From VMFP01 sp964630025 (GTDB taxonomy: Bacteria; Patescibacteriota; Andersenbacteria; UBA10190; CAIZMI01): DNA of 55,361 bases. This document shows, in pieces, positions 17,278 to 25,346 of the stretch; position 1 is the first letter of the stretch; every line of letters starts with the position of its first letter. The translations under genes and the position numbers were made by a program. The notes beneath the pieces were generated by a model. The model worked only from the letters and a program-made list of their open reading frames with translations. It searched no databases and was not told the DNA's origin. The stretch covers positions 1 to 55,361 of the forward strand of contig CAZVRG010000001.1 of assembly GCA_964630025.1 (NCBI GenBank), read 5' to 3'.

Positions 17278-17882
17278 CAGTCTTCGAACGTGAATTTCTT
17301 TAACGCATTGACATTCACTTCTTTCAGCCGGGAAAGCGGAAGTTTGGTGAATGTAAGCTCGTCATCAAAGACACGATCAGCAATGTTCGATGGGAGCCCG
17401 TAAAAATCCTTGAAACCGAGACGCAACATCTTGTGCCGGCGGAGTTTCAACGGAAGGTCTTCCTGCCATACCTGTTCATTCCACTTCGGAATCATAAATG
17501 ACAGGAGCGGTGCAAGAATACGTTTCCACCCCATAAGAAAGAAACGGTAGTTCATGGTGATACGACAATGATCATGTCGATCTTCCTCAATACGAATCGT
17601 TGTGAGTACTGGAACGCCAAAGAGTCCAACGTTCACTGCTTTGATGACATCCGGCGAGTGCTGAATCATCACGTTGAGACTGTGTGACTTCAGAAATGAG
17701 AACACCGGCAAGCGATAGGTCAACAGCAGGGCAGCCATAAAATCATTCTCATAGATAATCTTCGCGTCGGTATAATTGGAGTGCACAACAACAAGATGTT
17801 CATGATCCCAGTAATTCCATAAGACCGCCGCTCGACCGGCGTCGAGCTCTCGGGTATACGTTCTTTCAACGACGTGCGTCAT
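17277..17882 (-). CDS. SRPBCC-type catalytic domain of a Rieske non-haem-iron oxygenase, encoded separately
   Basis: 201 residues. NYWDHEHLVVVH gives D26-x2-H29-x4-H34, the mononuclear-iron motif D-x2-H-x4-H of Rieske oxygenases. E141-D142 in WNEQVWQEDLPLKLRR sits where the third, carboxylate ligand is expected. Normally this domain follows the [2Fe-2S] domain on one chain; here the Rieske domain is the preceding, overlapping gene. All iron ligands are kept, so the pair could work as a two-protein oxygenase hydroxylating an unknown substrate. No reductase is nearby. A frameshift, natural or in the assembly, is the main alternative. Confidence 0.7.
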   Translation of the reverse strand: MTHVVERTYTRELDAGRAAVLWNYWDHEHLVVVHSNYTDAKIIYENDFMAALLLTYRLPVFSFLKSHSLNVMIQHSPDVIKAVNVGLFGVPVLTTIRIEEDRHDHCRITMNYRFFLMGWKRILAPLLSFMIPKWNEQVWQEDLPLKLRRHKMLRLGFKDFYGLPSNIADRVFDDELTFTKLPLSRLKEVNVNALKKFTFED

Positions 17883-18225
17883 CGGGAAGAGGAAGAATAA
17901 TCTGATGATCCTCGATCACAAATTGGTAGTGACGTAACTGTCGCCCCGCAAGCGAGAATGTTTGGCAGGCGCCACTCTTGATATCGAATTCCCATGCGTG
18001 CCAACGACAGCGAAAACATTTCGTCTGCCAATCCACGTCGAATGCACCACCCATGTGGAGACACACAGAAGAGGTCACAAGTATTTCTCCATTGAGAGAA
18101 AGCGCGGTGATTTCGTCACGGAACGCGTCGACCCACTTCGTGATCTTTTTCTGTTCTTGAAGTTCCGCAAGCGTGCAAAAAGGAATGCGCGTTGCGGCCG
18201 TTGTGTTGTCGCTGCCGCCCTCCAT
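17866..18225 (-). CDS. Rieske [2Fe-2S] protein, electron-transfer half of a split oxygenase
   Basis: 119 residues, essentially only a Rieske domain. C55-x-H57, then 15 residues, then C73-x2-H76: the complete cluster-ligand pattern. The frame ends in TGA 17 bp inside the next gene, which carries the matching catalytic domain. Joined, they would make about 320 residues, the size of an ordinary Rieske oxygenase alpha subunit. I chose the ATG at 18225, 5 nt after the GT2 stop, over a longer frame that lies inside the GT2 gene. Role: pass electrons to the non-haem iron in the partner. Confidence 0.8.
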   Translation of the reverse strand: MEGGSDNTTAATRIPFCTLAELQEQKKITKWVDAFRDEITALSLNGEILVTSSVCLHMGGAFDVDWQTKCFRCRWHAWEFDIKSGACQTFSLAGRQLRHYQFVIEDHQIILPLPDDARR

Positions 18226-18230
18226 GGTAT

Positions 18231-19097
18231 TTACCCCCGACTTCTTACGATCAGGTCGGCAAGCAACCCCATAAGCCCAATTTGAATGCCGACAACAATC
18301 AAGAGGATGCTCGCATCGGAGATGTTCTGCTCGAAGAGCAACGTGCGCGCCAGATTCGCCATACCGAGGATCAGAAAGATCGCGCTTGGCACCATGAAGA
18401 ACCGTAGCGGGCGGAAATACGTGATGATGCGCACCACCAGTGTGAGAAAGTTTGGAAATTCCTGAAACAGCCCGCGGCCAAGCGTGATGGTGGATGTTCC
18501 CAGCCGTGGCGCATACGCAATCGGCACCCACCGGACCCCGAGCTTATTCGTGAGTGCGGCGAGCGTGATCGTCGTCGTGAATGAAAACCCGTCCGGCAAG
18601 AGATGGAAAAATTGTTCGACCAACCCGCGGCGCATAAGACGCATGCCCGAATTCAAATCCGGAATCCGCCGACCGACAAGAAAGGCCGCAAGCGTTCCGA
18701 CAATCGCCTTGCCGGGACGGCGAAGAAGAGGAAAGGCCGCGGCCTTTCCAGAGCGCACCCCAACAACCATTTCAACACCTTCCGTGAGGTGATCGAGAAG
18801 ACGTGGAACATCCTCTGTCGGATATGTTCCGTCAGCATCAATGATGCCAAGGATATCCCCTTTCGCCGTACGCACGCCCGTCTTCAACGCTGCACCATAC
18901 CCGCGATTTTCTGCATGATGCACCACCGCGATCTCGGTATGGCGACGGAGAATCTCCGGCGTCGCATCGGTGGAACCATCATTTACGACGACGATTTCCG
19001 ACGGCATCGAAAGCTGGCCGCGCATGCGGAGAAGGCCCGCGAGGGTCTTTTCAATACCCGCGGCCTCGTTATAGACCGGCACGATCATACTCAGCAT
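18231..19097 (-). CDS. GT2 glycosyltransferase with C-terminal membrane helices
   Basis: 288 residues. MIVPVYNEAAG, VVNDGSTD and DADGTYP (metal site) are followed by LNSGMRLMRR and two C-terminal helices (about 230-285). This is the layout of GtrB/DPM-type enzymes that make polyprenyl-phosphate sugars at the inner face. First gene of the operon with the Rieske pair and a GT-C enzyme, so donor synthesis and use are encoded together. The start is supported by a promoter whose -10 ends 8 nt upstream. Confidence 0.87.
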   Translation of the reverse strand: MLSMIVPVYNEAAGIEKTLAGLLRMRGQLSMPSEIVVVNDGSTDATPEILRRHTEIAVVHHAENRGYGAALKTGVRTAKGDILGIIDADGTYPTEDVPRLLDHLTEGVEMVVGVRSGKAAAFPLLRRPGKAIVGTLAAFLVGRRIPDLNSGMRLMRRGLVEQFFHLLPDGFSFTTTITLAALTNKLGVRWVPIAYAPRLGTSTITLGRGLFQEFPNFLTLVVRIITYFRPLRFFMVPSAIFLILGMANLARTLLFEQNISDASILLIVVGIQIGLMGLLADLIVRSRG

Positions 19098-19105
19098 TGG
19101 GCCTC

Positions 19106-19134
19106 ACGATACACAGAGAATCATGCGAGGACAA
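19106..19134 (-). promoter_or_regulatory. promoter of the GT2-Rieske-GT-C operon
   Basis: TTGTCC, 17 nt, TATCGT on the minus strand, 8 nt before the ATG at 19097. The -35 is identical to the one at 2287. Confidence 0.6.
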
Positions 19135-19209
19135 CCATGCGCGGGTATGCGCGAATCGTTGAGCAGACTACGCCCCGTCAGAAACTTCTTCGAAACGTTT
19201 CTCGCGGGG

Positions 19210-19215
19210 TATACT
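19210..19215 (+). promoter_or_regulatory. -10 box of the protease gene
   Basis: TATACT ends 10 nt before the ATG at 19226. Only a poor -35 (TTCTTC, 18 nt upstream) is present. Confidence 0.45.
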
Positions 19216-19225
19216 AGTATCGGAT

Positions 19226-20110
19226 ATGGAGGAACACACAACCGAACACACGCAGCATTCCTCTTCCGCGGGAGAGGGAACACACCGTCGCCTGCGTACA
19301 CGAGACCTCATTATTGGTATGTTGGTGAGCGCGCTGGCGTTTTCCGTCCTGATCTTGGTGGTGGGGCTGCGCAGCGGGAAGCAAAAGGCGGTCTCCCCGG
19401 AGGCATTTGTTCCAGCGGTCGTACAACTCCATTGTTTCTTTCAAAGTGCGGAAGAATACGTGCAGGGCGGCAGCGGCATCTCTTTTGCGAACGGCACCAT
19501 TCAAACAAACGCGCATGTCGTGCGCATGCCGAGCGAATCCGACCCCGTCGGTGAGCGTGCGCGGGGATGTATGGTGTACTTCCCCACCGCGACCGGAAAG
19601 TTTTACGAACGGGCATACTGGGCGGGAAAGATTGACACGTATGATGACACCACTGCCATCATTGACGGGCAGGAAATCTCGAGTCTTGATTTTGCCATCC
19701 TGACCATTACCGAACCGGTGACAACGGAGGACAATCAAACCTTCCTGTTGCCAAAGCCGCACCCGGAAGGATTCTTTCCCGACATTGAAGCGATCAGCGC
19801 ACGAACATGTCCGAACGACCGTTCACCAGTAGAATTGGGAGAGCCGATCTTTATCCTTGGATACCCGAGCATTGGCGGCCCGGATATGACGATCACCGAA
19901 GGCATCGTGAGCGGCTTCGAAGGAGAGTTGAACCAGTTCGTAAAGACATCCGCAAAAATCGAGGAAGGGAACTCGGGCGGCATTGCCGTTTCTGCACGCG
20001 ACGGATGCTCCATCGGTATTCCGTCCCTGTCCGTCTCCGGAGAATTCGAAAGTATCCCGCGCATCCTGACGCACGAGACGATTTACACATACCTCGAGCA
20101 CCTTCAATAG
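19226..20110 (+). CDS. membrane-anchored trypsin-like serine protease (Deg/HtrA-like, no PDZ)
   Basis: 294 residues. A polar N-terminus and one helix (about 29-48) anchor an extracytoplasmic chymotrypsin-fold domain. The triad is visible: H97 in IQTNAHVV, D155 in SLDFAIL and S250 in EEGNSGG. No PDZ domain follows, so it is shorter than HtrA/DegP; four cysteines (70, 115, 195 and one in RDGCS) might form disulfides. It stands alone with its own promoter inside the glycan locus. It may process or police envelope proteins, but no sequence clue names a target. Confidence 0.85.
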   Translation: MEEHTTEHTQHSSSAGEGTHRRLRTRDLIIGMLVSALAFSVLILVVGLRSGKQKAVSPEAFVPAVVQLHCFFQSAEEYVQGGSGISFANGTIQTNAHVVRMPSESDPVGERARGCMVYFPTATGKFYERAYWAGKIDTYDDTTAIIDGQEISSLDFAILTITEPVTTEDNQTFLLPKPHPEGFFPDIEAISARTCPNDRSPVELGEPIFILGYPSIGGPDMTITEGIVSGFEGELNQFVKTSAKIEEGNSGGIAVSARDGCSIGIPSLSVSGEFESIPRILTHETIYTYLEHLQ

Positions 20111-20234
20111 TGCATCGTTCCCGATCGCTCCCATACGGGTGACTGTGCGTCGTGGTCGGAAGATCTTCCTCTTCTCATGAAGAAGGGGGGTGCTCCGATC
20201 GAGGAGGTGCGATGCCGCATGCGCAGTGGCACGA

Positions 20235-20240
20235 TATACT
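20235..20240 (+). promoter_or_regulatory. -10 box deciding the start at 20247
   Basis: TATACT, 6 nt before ATG 20247. The longer frame from 20190 would place this box inside the coding region. Confidence 0.5.
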
Positions 20241-20246
20241 GACATC

Positions 20247-22661
20247 ATGTCCGGATTGTTTTTTCGTTTTCCACGGACGACGCTGCTCCTTTTGAGCGCG
20301 TGTATGAGCGTTGGTGTGTTCTTCATCACACCGCGCCTGCATCTTGTGGACGCGAGCAACAGTCCAGGAAAGGACACGACCATACCGGTATGGAGTGGCC
20401 TCACGGCACATCAGACATTTCGTTCGACACGCACTAGCCTCGTCGCTCTTCGGGTAGATACTGATCCGACTGCCCTGCCGGATACGCGTATCGAATTTCG
20501 GATTCGGCGCGCGCACGGCACGGATGATCTTCAGTTTTTCCAAGGGCCTGTTCACCAATTCCAGTCACCTGACAAACAGGCGCTTATCTTCACCTTCCCT
20601 CCGCTCAACACTGTCCGCAATGAAACACTTCTATTTTCTTTGAGCGCTCCAGAGGCGGCAAAAGCGTACGCGCTTCCCGTCCGCTTTGAAATTGCAGGGG
20701 GTCTGTACGCTGCCGGCGAACGATTTGAAAATGGACGCGTGCGCCCCGGCGATCTTGGTTTTACCGCGTGGGTACGCGCAGGACGTATCGAGTCGTGGAA
20801 ACTGCGCCTCCGTGAAGGAACAAGCGGGCTGTGGGTCGCGGGCGCCATCGTTTTGATAGTGATCGGTTTGCTCCTCATTGATTTCCTGCCCGCATGGAGA
20901 CATCTGCCGTCGCGCACGACACCGTGGACACGCATTGCGCTTCTCGCGAGCGTTGCGATCGCAGTACTCTATACGCTTCCGGTCTACGCGCGACTGGGCT
21001 ATTGGGGCACGGACGAGGGTGACTGGCCCGAGCTTGTAAGCCATCTGTCCGCCGCACGACAAACGTTGGCGTTCGGAGAATTTCCCGGTTGGAATCCGTA
21101 CATGTGCGGTGGAACTCCCGGTTTCGCAAATCCGCAAACATACTTTCTCTCGCCAACGCTTCTTGCATCCATGATCGCCGGAGAGGTGGTTGGCCCGAAG
21201 CTGGTCGTTCCACTTGTTCTTGCCAGTGGACTCTTCGGATTCTTTCTTCTCGCGCGCGCACTCCATCTCCGCGGTATCGCCGCTCTTCTTCCCGGCATGG
21301 TGTTTCTCTTGAGCGGTTTCACCACCACCCATCTGGCAAATGGACAATTTCTTTGGCTCACGCTTGCCTGGGTTCCCTGGGTGATGGTGGGCTACCTGCG
21401 AAGCCTCGATGGTTCGCGATGGTGGACGCTCCTTGCCGCCGGTTCTCTTACACTGATCTTCGTAGAAGGCCGCGTCTATCTCGTTGCGTATGTGGTGCTT
21501 GCCTTGTGCATGCTCGCCGTATTTCTTTCTCTTCAGCAGCGCCGGACGCGCCCGCTCCAACAGCTTGTGCTTGTGGGCGCTCTGTTCATTGCACTCGGTG
21601 CCTGGAAGCTGTTGCCAACGCTCACATTCCTTGCGGATCGAGAGCTTGCGCTTTCCAATACAGACGGTATCCCGCTGAGCGGTCTTGATGAGGCATTTCT
21701 CCGACGTGATGTCACGCCTTCTGGCACTGATGTGTTTGGTACCGTGCATCTTCCCCGCCACGAATACGCCGCGTACATCGGCATCCTGCCGCTCTTCCTC
21801 GCCGCGCTCAGCATGCTCCGAAACACGCGAAGACGCGCGCTCCCGCTTCTTGGCATGGGAGGAGTATTCCTCTTCCTCGCAACACAATCGGCCAGTGCGT
21901 CGGTGCTCGAATATATGCCGATTCTGCGCGAGCTCCGAAATCCCTCACGAATGCTGAGTATGGTGGTATTCTCCATCGCCCTGTTGTCCGGACTTGGACT
22001 GCAGACGCTTCTGCGGCACGTTGAAGCGCGGCGTTCCTCCTGGCTGTGGTATACGGTCGCGCTCGGCTGTTTTGTCATAATCCTTGCCGACCTTGTCCTC
22101 ATCGGGTGGTCGAACTTCGCGCATCTCTTCCCGCGTGCCCCACAACCGCACACCTTTATCGACACGGGATTCTTTCAGACGAAGGCACCAGATGTTCAAG
22201 CCGCAAACGGATACCCTGCGGTTGCGGCAGGAAAAGGCGCTCGGGATTTTTGTCCGGCCGTGCTGCGCGCGTATCGTCCTGTCCATGCCGTGCGCGTCCG
22301 CGAGGACTCCAATTACCGAGGCGAAGTCTATGCCGAGAACGGCGCGTCTGTTCGCCTTCTTCAGCAGACGCCAAATAGCGTTCGCGTCGCGGTGGATACA
22401 GATGCCCCCGACACCATCGTTGTGAATCAGCAGTTCGACCGCGGATGGTCTGCGCGGCCATTTCCTGTTGAGAACCACGGGACACTTCTCGCCGCTCCTG
22501 TGCCTGTCGGACGCCACGTTGTCGTCTTCCGGTATCGGCCGCCGGGAATCATGTTGGGAAGTCTTGTCAGCGTCGCAACGGTTGTGGGGCTGGCGGCGGT
22601 ATGGATGCGCACGCGCTTCGCGCACGGTTCACACACCAGGCGCTCATCTGAAACGTCCTAA
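20247..22661 (+). CDS. large GT-C/YfhO-like membrane protein with N-terminal beta-sandwich-like module
   Basis: 804 residues. A signal-anchor helix (11-27) precedes the shared module from AHQTF at 54-58 through YAAGE at 154-158 to GDLGF at 168-172. A multi-helix core follows; its first loop has YWGTDEGDWP and then WNPYMCGGTPGF, a signature of the PTPS_related/YfhO group of GT-C-like proteins. The C-terminus has a small beta domain (DRGWSARPF...GRHVVVFRY) and a last helix. Probably transfers a lipid-linked sugar at the outer face. The start at 20247 is fixed by the -10 box 6 nt upstream. Confidence 0.8.
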   Translation: MSGLFFRFPRTTLLLLSACMSVGVFFITPRLHLVDASNSPGKDTTIPVWSGLTAHQTFRSTRTSLVALRVDTDPTALPDTRIEFRIRRAHGTDDLQFFQGPVHQFQSPDKQALIFTFPPLNTVRNETLLFSLSAPEAAKAYALPVRFEIAGGLYAAGERFENGRVRPGDLGFTAWVRAGRIESWKLRLREGTSGLWVAGAIVLIVIGLLLIDFLPAWRHLPSRTTPWTRIALLASVAIAVLYTLPVYARLGYWGTDEGDWPELVSHLSAARQTLAFGEFPGWNPYMCGGTPGFANPQTYFLSPTLLASMIAGEVVGPKLVVPLVLASGLFGFFLLARALHLRGIAALLPGMVFLLSGFTTTHLANGQFLWLTLAWVPWVMVGYLRSLDGSRWWTLLAAGSLTLIFVEGRVYLVAYVVLALCMLAVFLSLQQRRTRPLQQLVLVGALFIALGAWKLLPTLTFLADRELALSNTDGIPLSGLDEAFLRRDVTPSGTDVFGTVHLPRHEYAAYIGILPLFLAALSMLRNTRRRALPLLGMGGVFLFLATQSASASVLEYMPILRELRNPSRMLSMVVFSIALLSGLGLQTLLRHVEARRSSWLWYTVALGCFVIILADLVLIGWSNFAHLFPRAPQPHTFIDTGFFQTKAPDVQAANGYPAVAAGKGARDFCPAVLRAYRPVHAVRVREDSNYRGEVYAENGASVRLLQQTPNSVRVAVDTDAPDTIVVNQQFDRGWSARPFPVENHGTLLAAPVPVGRHVVVFRYRPPGIMLGSLVSVATVVGLAAVWMRTRFAHGSHTRRSSETS

Positions 22662-22704
22662 GAGGACGCAACGACTATGTCACCTCATATCCCACTGCGA
22701 ACGA

Positions 22705-22733
22705 TTGGACGCCCTGTCCATTCATGCTAGGGT
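22705..22733 (+). promoter_or_regulatory. promoter of the 22758-32864 operon
   Basis: TTGGAC, 17 nt, TAGGGT, with a TGC extension before the -10. The -10 lies 24 nt before the ATG at 22758, with a four-codon ORF between. Confidence 0.55.
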
Positions 22734-22738
22734 GAGGA

Positions 22739-22753
22739 GTGCTTTTTTCCTGA
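22739..22753 (+). other. four-codon leader ORF (V-L-F-S-stop)
   Basis: GTG begins 5 nt after the -10 box, where leaderless starts occur elsewhere in the window. It reads four codons and stops at TGA 4 nt before the ATG at 22758. It may be chance. Confidence 0.25.
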
Positions 22754-22757
22754 CATC

Positions 22758-24569
22758 ATGATCGAGGCAAAACGGATCTACGCCGAAAAGGCGCTGCAAA
22801 GTCTTCCGCGACTCTTGAGTCTTCTCGACCGCAATTCATTCTCCCCGACGTACGGTTGCTTTCACCGCGACTATTGGCTGTATAAGACGTCAGATTTCCC
22901 GGATGCCGTTCGCCAATTTGGCGTTCATGCATTGGCGCTCGTCTACGCAAACAATTTCCCGAATAATCCATACCGCGGTAACCATCGGATGCGCGAGTGG
23001 ACAATCGCCGCGCTTGATTTCTGGGCCAAGATCCAGCATGCGGATGGATCCTTCGACGAGTTTTATCCGTTTGAGCGCGGCTGGGTTGGGCCAACAGCCT
23101 TTACGACGTACACAAGCAGTGAAGCGTTGCGTCTGCTTGGCGACGAGGTCCCGCCGGAAGTTTCTGCCCGCGTGAAAAACGCGATTCGCCGTGCGGCGCA
23201 GTTCATCGCGGCGGGAGAAACCGAGGAGGACCATCTCGCAAATCACCATGCGATGGCATTTCTTTCTGTTTCCACGGCCGCCGACATTCTCGACGACGCG
23301 GAGTTGCGGCGTGCCGCGCAAAAACTTCTTGCTGGATTTCTCCGGTATCACGTTTCGGAGGAAGGATGGTGCTTGGAGTACGACGGCGCCGATCCGGGAT
23401 ACCTTTCCGCCACCGTATCGTTTCTCGGAAAGGTCTATGCGCGTCATCCGTCCCAGGACCTCCGTGCGATTCTCGAAAAGGCCGCCGAGTTTTGCAGCTA
23501 CTTTGTGTACCCCGACGGCTCGTATGCCGGCGTTCTGGGAAGTCGCAACACTCTACACTTCTATCCGCATGGGTTTGAACTGCTCGCGCCGGAGATTCCA
23601 CTGGCGGGAAGCATTGCCGACCGCATGGCATCCGCGCTCGCGGAAGGAAAACTTGTCCCGCCGGAAATCATGTCCGATCGGTATGTCCACTATCGCGTAC
23701 CGGAATTCCTTCTCGCGTCACTCGACGCGCGTCCGCGACCGCAGCATCCTCCCCTTCTTCCATATCAACGTTCCGCATTCGTCAAAGTATTCCCCAAGGC
23801 AGGCATTGCTGCTGCGGTGCATGGTCCGGCGTATACAGTCGCAAACCTCGCAAAAGGCGGAGTCGTGCGCAGCGTTCATGCTGCAAGCGGAAAATCGCTT
23901 CTGACGGATAGCGGATGGGTGGGCGAATTAGATGACGGACGGTTTGTGACCTCGCAATGGATCGATCCGACCTACCATATGCGCCTTTCAAACGATCAGG
24001 TCGTCCCCGCGAAAGCGGGGACCAGTACGGAACAGGTCCCCGATGACGCTCGGGGACAACACGGCGGTGTTGATTCCCGCATGCGCGAGAATGACATGAA
24101 AAAGGCAATACCCGCTCGCTGGTCCGTTTCCGGCGAATTGCATGTCATTCCGTCTGCCAAACTCTTTACATTAACGACCAATCTGGCATTTCGCTCCGCG
24201 CTGCGCGCGCTGGGATGGTTCCCGCCGGCCGCGCACTGGCTGAAGGGAAAGATTCGCAAAACGCTCATTCTCGGACGACGACCGATCCCCTGCGCCTTCA
24301 CACGCGTTCTTGAGCTTCGTGACGATGCGCTCGTGGTAACCGATACGCTGGAGAATGCGGGAAACCTCCGTTTCCGCCGTGTCACGCTTGGCGGCGACAT
24401 ACCGCTGCGCTATGTTCCGCAAAGCAGATTCTTTCAGCCCCACGAACTCGTGACCAGCAGTCAGCTGCTTTCGCCATCTGACCTCGACCGCCTGAATCGC
24501 GGCGAGACGCTTCAGCAGGAACGAACCATATTGCTGACAGCACCGCTACCTGAAGCGACTAAAAAGTGA
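22758..24569 (+). CDS. alpha/alpha-toroid protein resembling polysaccharide-processing enzymes, with an in-frame repeat
   Basis: 603 residues, no signal peptide. The first 350 residues are helical with toroid-like features (WTIAALDFWAKIQHADGSFDEFYP, ANHHAMAFLS, VYPDGSYAGVLGSRNT). The rest is beta-rich, a layout seen in heparinase II/III-like and related proteins of glycan clusters; function is not assured. Residues about 415-450 (VVPAKAGTS...VDSRMRENDMKK) are encoded by a palindromic repeat inserted in frame at 24001-24107 and are unlikely to belong to the original fold. First gene of an operon that continues with GT2 and a C-methyltransferase. Confidence 0.65.
   Translation: MIEAKRIYAEKALQSLPRLLSLLDRNSFSPTYGCFHRDYWLYKTSDFPDAVRQFGVHALALVYANNFPNNPYRGNHRMREWTIAALDFWAKIQHADGSFDEFYPFERGWVGPTAFTTYTSSEALRLLGDEVPPEVSARVKNAIRRAAQFIAAGETEEDHLANHHAMAFLSVSTAADILDDAELRRAAQKLLAGFLRYHVSEEGWCLEYDGADPGYLSATVSFLGKVYARHPSQDLRAILEKAAEFCSYFVYPDGSYAGVLGSRNTLHFYPHGFELLAPEIPLAGSIADRMASALAEGKLVPPEIMSDRYVHYRVPEFLLASLDARPRPQHPPLLPYQRSAFVKVFPKAGIAAAVHGPAYTVANLAKGGVVRSVHAASGKSLLTDSGWVGELDDGRFVTSQWIDPTYHMRLSNDQVVPAKAGTSTEQVPDDARGQHGGVDSRMRENDMKKAIPARWSVSGELHVIPSAKLFTLTTNLAFRSALRALGWFPPAAHWLKGKIRKTLILGRRPIPCAFTRVLELRDDALVVTDTLENAGNLRFRRVTLGGDIPLRYVPQSRFFQPHELVTSSQLLSPSDLDRLNRGETLQQERTILLTAPLPEATKK
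24001..24107. repeat. palindromic repeat of the 'VPAKAGT' type inside a gene
   Basis: GTCCCCGC-GAAA-GCGGGGAC (24003-24022) is a perfect 8-bp hairpin. GTCCCCGA...TCGGGGAC (24036-24057) is a second, and a tail like TTCCCGCATGCGCGAGAATGAC follows. This matches a palindromic repeat widespread in proteobacterial and other genomes. It is read in frame by the gene at 22758. A related copy with the same core lies at 50650-50671. Confidence 0.75.
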
Positions 24570-24571
24570 GA

Positions 24572-24577
24572 TATACT
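24572..24577 (+). promoter_or_regulatory. possible -10 box before the GT2 at 24590
   Basis: TATACT, 12 nt before ATG 24590. It may give the GT2 a secondary promoter within the operon. Confidence 0.35.
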
Positions 24578-24589
24578 CCGGATACGTTT

Positions 24590-25342
24590 ATGGGATATCG
24601 ACCGAAAACAGTCGCAATCTTTATTGCGTATAACGCCGAAAAAACTCTCGAAGAGTTCTGGCACGCGTTCCCGAAAGAGCTCTTCGATGAAATAATCCTC
24701 GTTGACGACGCATCACACGATCAGACGTTTGCACTTGCGCAACAGCTCGGCATTCAGTCCTATCGCAATCAGGTGAACCGAGGATACGGAGGAAACTTGA
24801 AACGCGCGTTGGAGATCGCGCTGCAGAATGGCGCAGACATCATCGTCGACATACATCCGGACGGAGAATACAAAACCTCCGCCATCGTGCCCGCCCTCCG
24901 GGCAATAGAACAGGGATCGGAATTCGTTTTAGGGAATAGATTCTCTGATGTTCGCGCTCCCCTACGGAATGGGATGTACGTCTGGAAACTCTTCCCCATT
25001 CTCCTGCTCGGCGTTCTCTGCAAAACGGTTCTGCGCCTTCCTCTGAATGATTACCATCAAGGTTTCCGTGTGTATACGAAAACCCTGCTGCAGAAGGTGA
25101 ACTACAAAGCGAACGCGAATGATTATCGCTTTAGCTTCCAGCTGTTGGCGCAGGCGGCATTTCATCACATCAAGGTCCAACAAGTGCCTGTCGAAGTGCG
25201 ATACGCGGGCCACAAGCGAGGCGCAAGCCTGAAAAACAGTATTCTGTACGTTTTCCAAACCCTCGAAGTGCTGTGGGCGTTTCTCCTTGCGCGGCTTGGT
25301 TTTCCGAGCAACGTCTTCCAGAAGCCAGAAGGGCTATCATAG
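24590..25342 (+). CDS. GT2 glycosyltransferase
   Basis: 250 residues from ATG 24590; a GTG at 24566 overlapping the previous stop (GTGA) would add eight residues. FIAYNAEKTL, LVDDASHD, DIHPDGEYK (the usual DxD here is D-I-H-P-D) and NRFSDVRAPLRNG resemble DPM1-like enzymes, with hydrophobic segments at about 135-152 and 225-240. Probably uses a nucleotide sugar at the cytoplasmic face to load a lipid carrier. Its last codons overlap the -10 box of the next gene. Confidence 0.83.
   Translation: MGYRPKTVAIFIAYNAEKTLEEFWHAFPKELFDEIILVDDASHDQTFALAQQLGIQSYRNQVNRGYGGNLKRALEIALQNGADIIVDIHPDGEYKTSAIVPALRAIEQGSEFVLGNRFSDVRAPLRNGMYVWKLFPILLLGVLCKTVLRLPLNDYHQGFRVYTKTLLQKVNYKANANDYRFSFQLLAQAAFHHIKVQQVPVEVRYAGHKRGASLKNSILYVFQTLEVLWAFLLARLGFPSNVFQKPEGLS
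25335..25340 (+). promoter_or_regulatory. -10 box deciding the start at 25347
   Basis: TATCAT, 6 nt before ATG 25347 and inside the last codons of the GT2 gene. Confidence 0.4.
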
Positions 25343-25346
25343 ATGT

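Noticed and set aside
20631..21887. 418-codon ORF on the minus strand
   Set aside because: Antisense shadow of the GT-C gene at 20247; composition is charged and without domain motifs.
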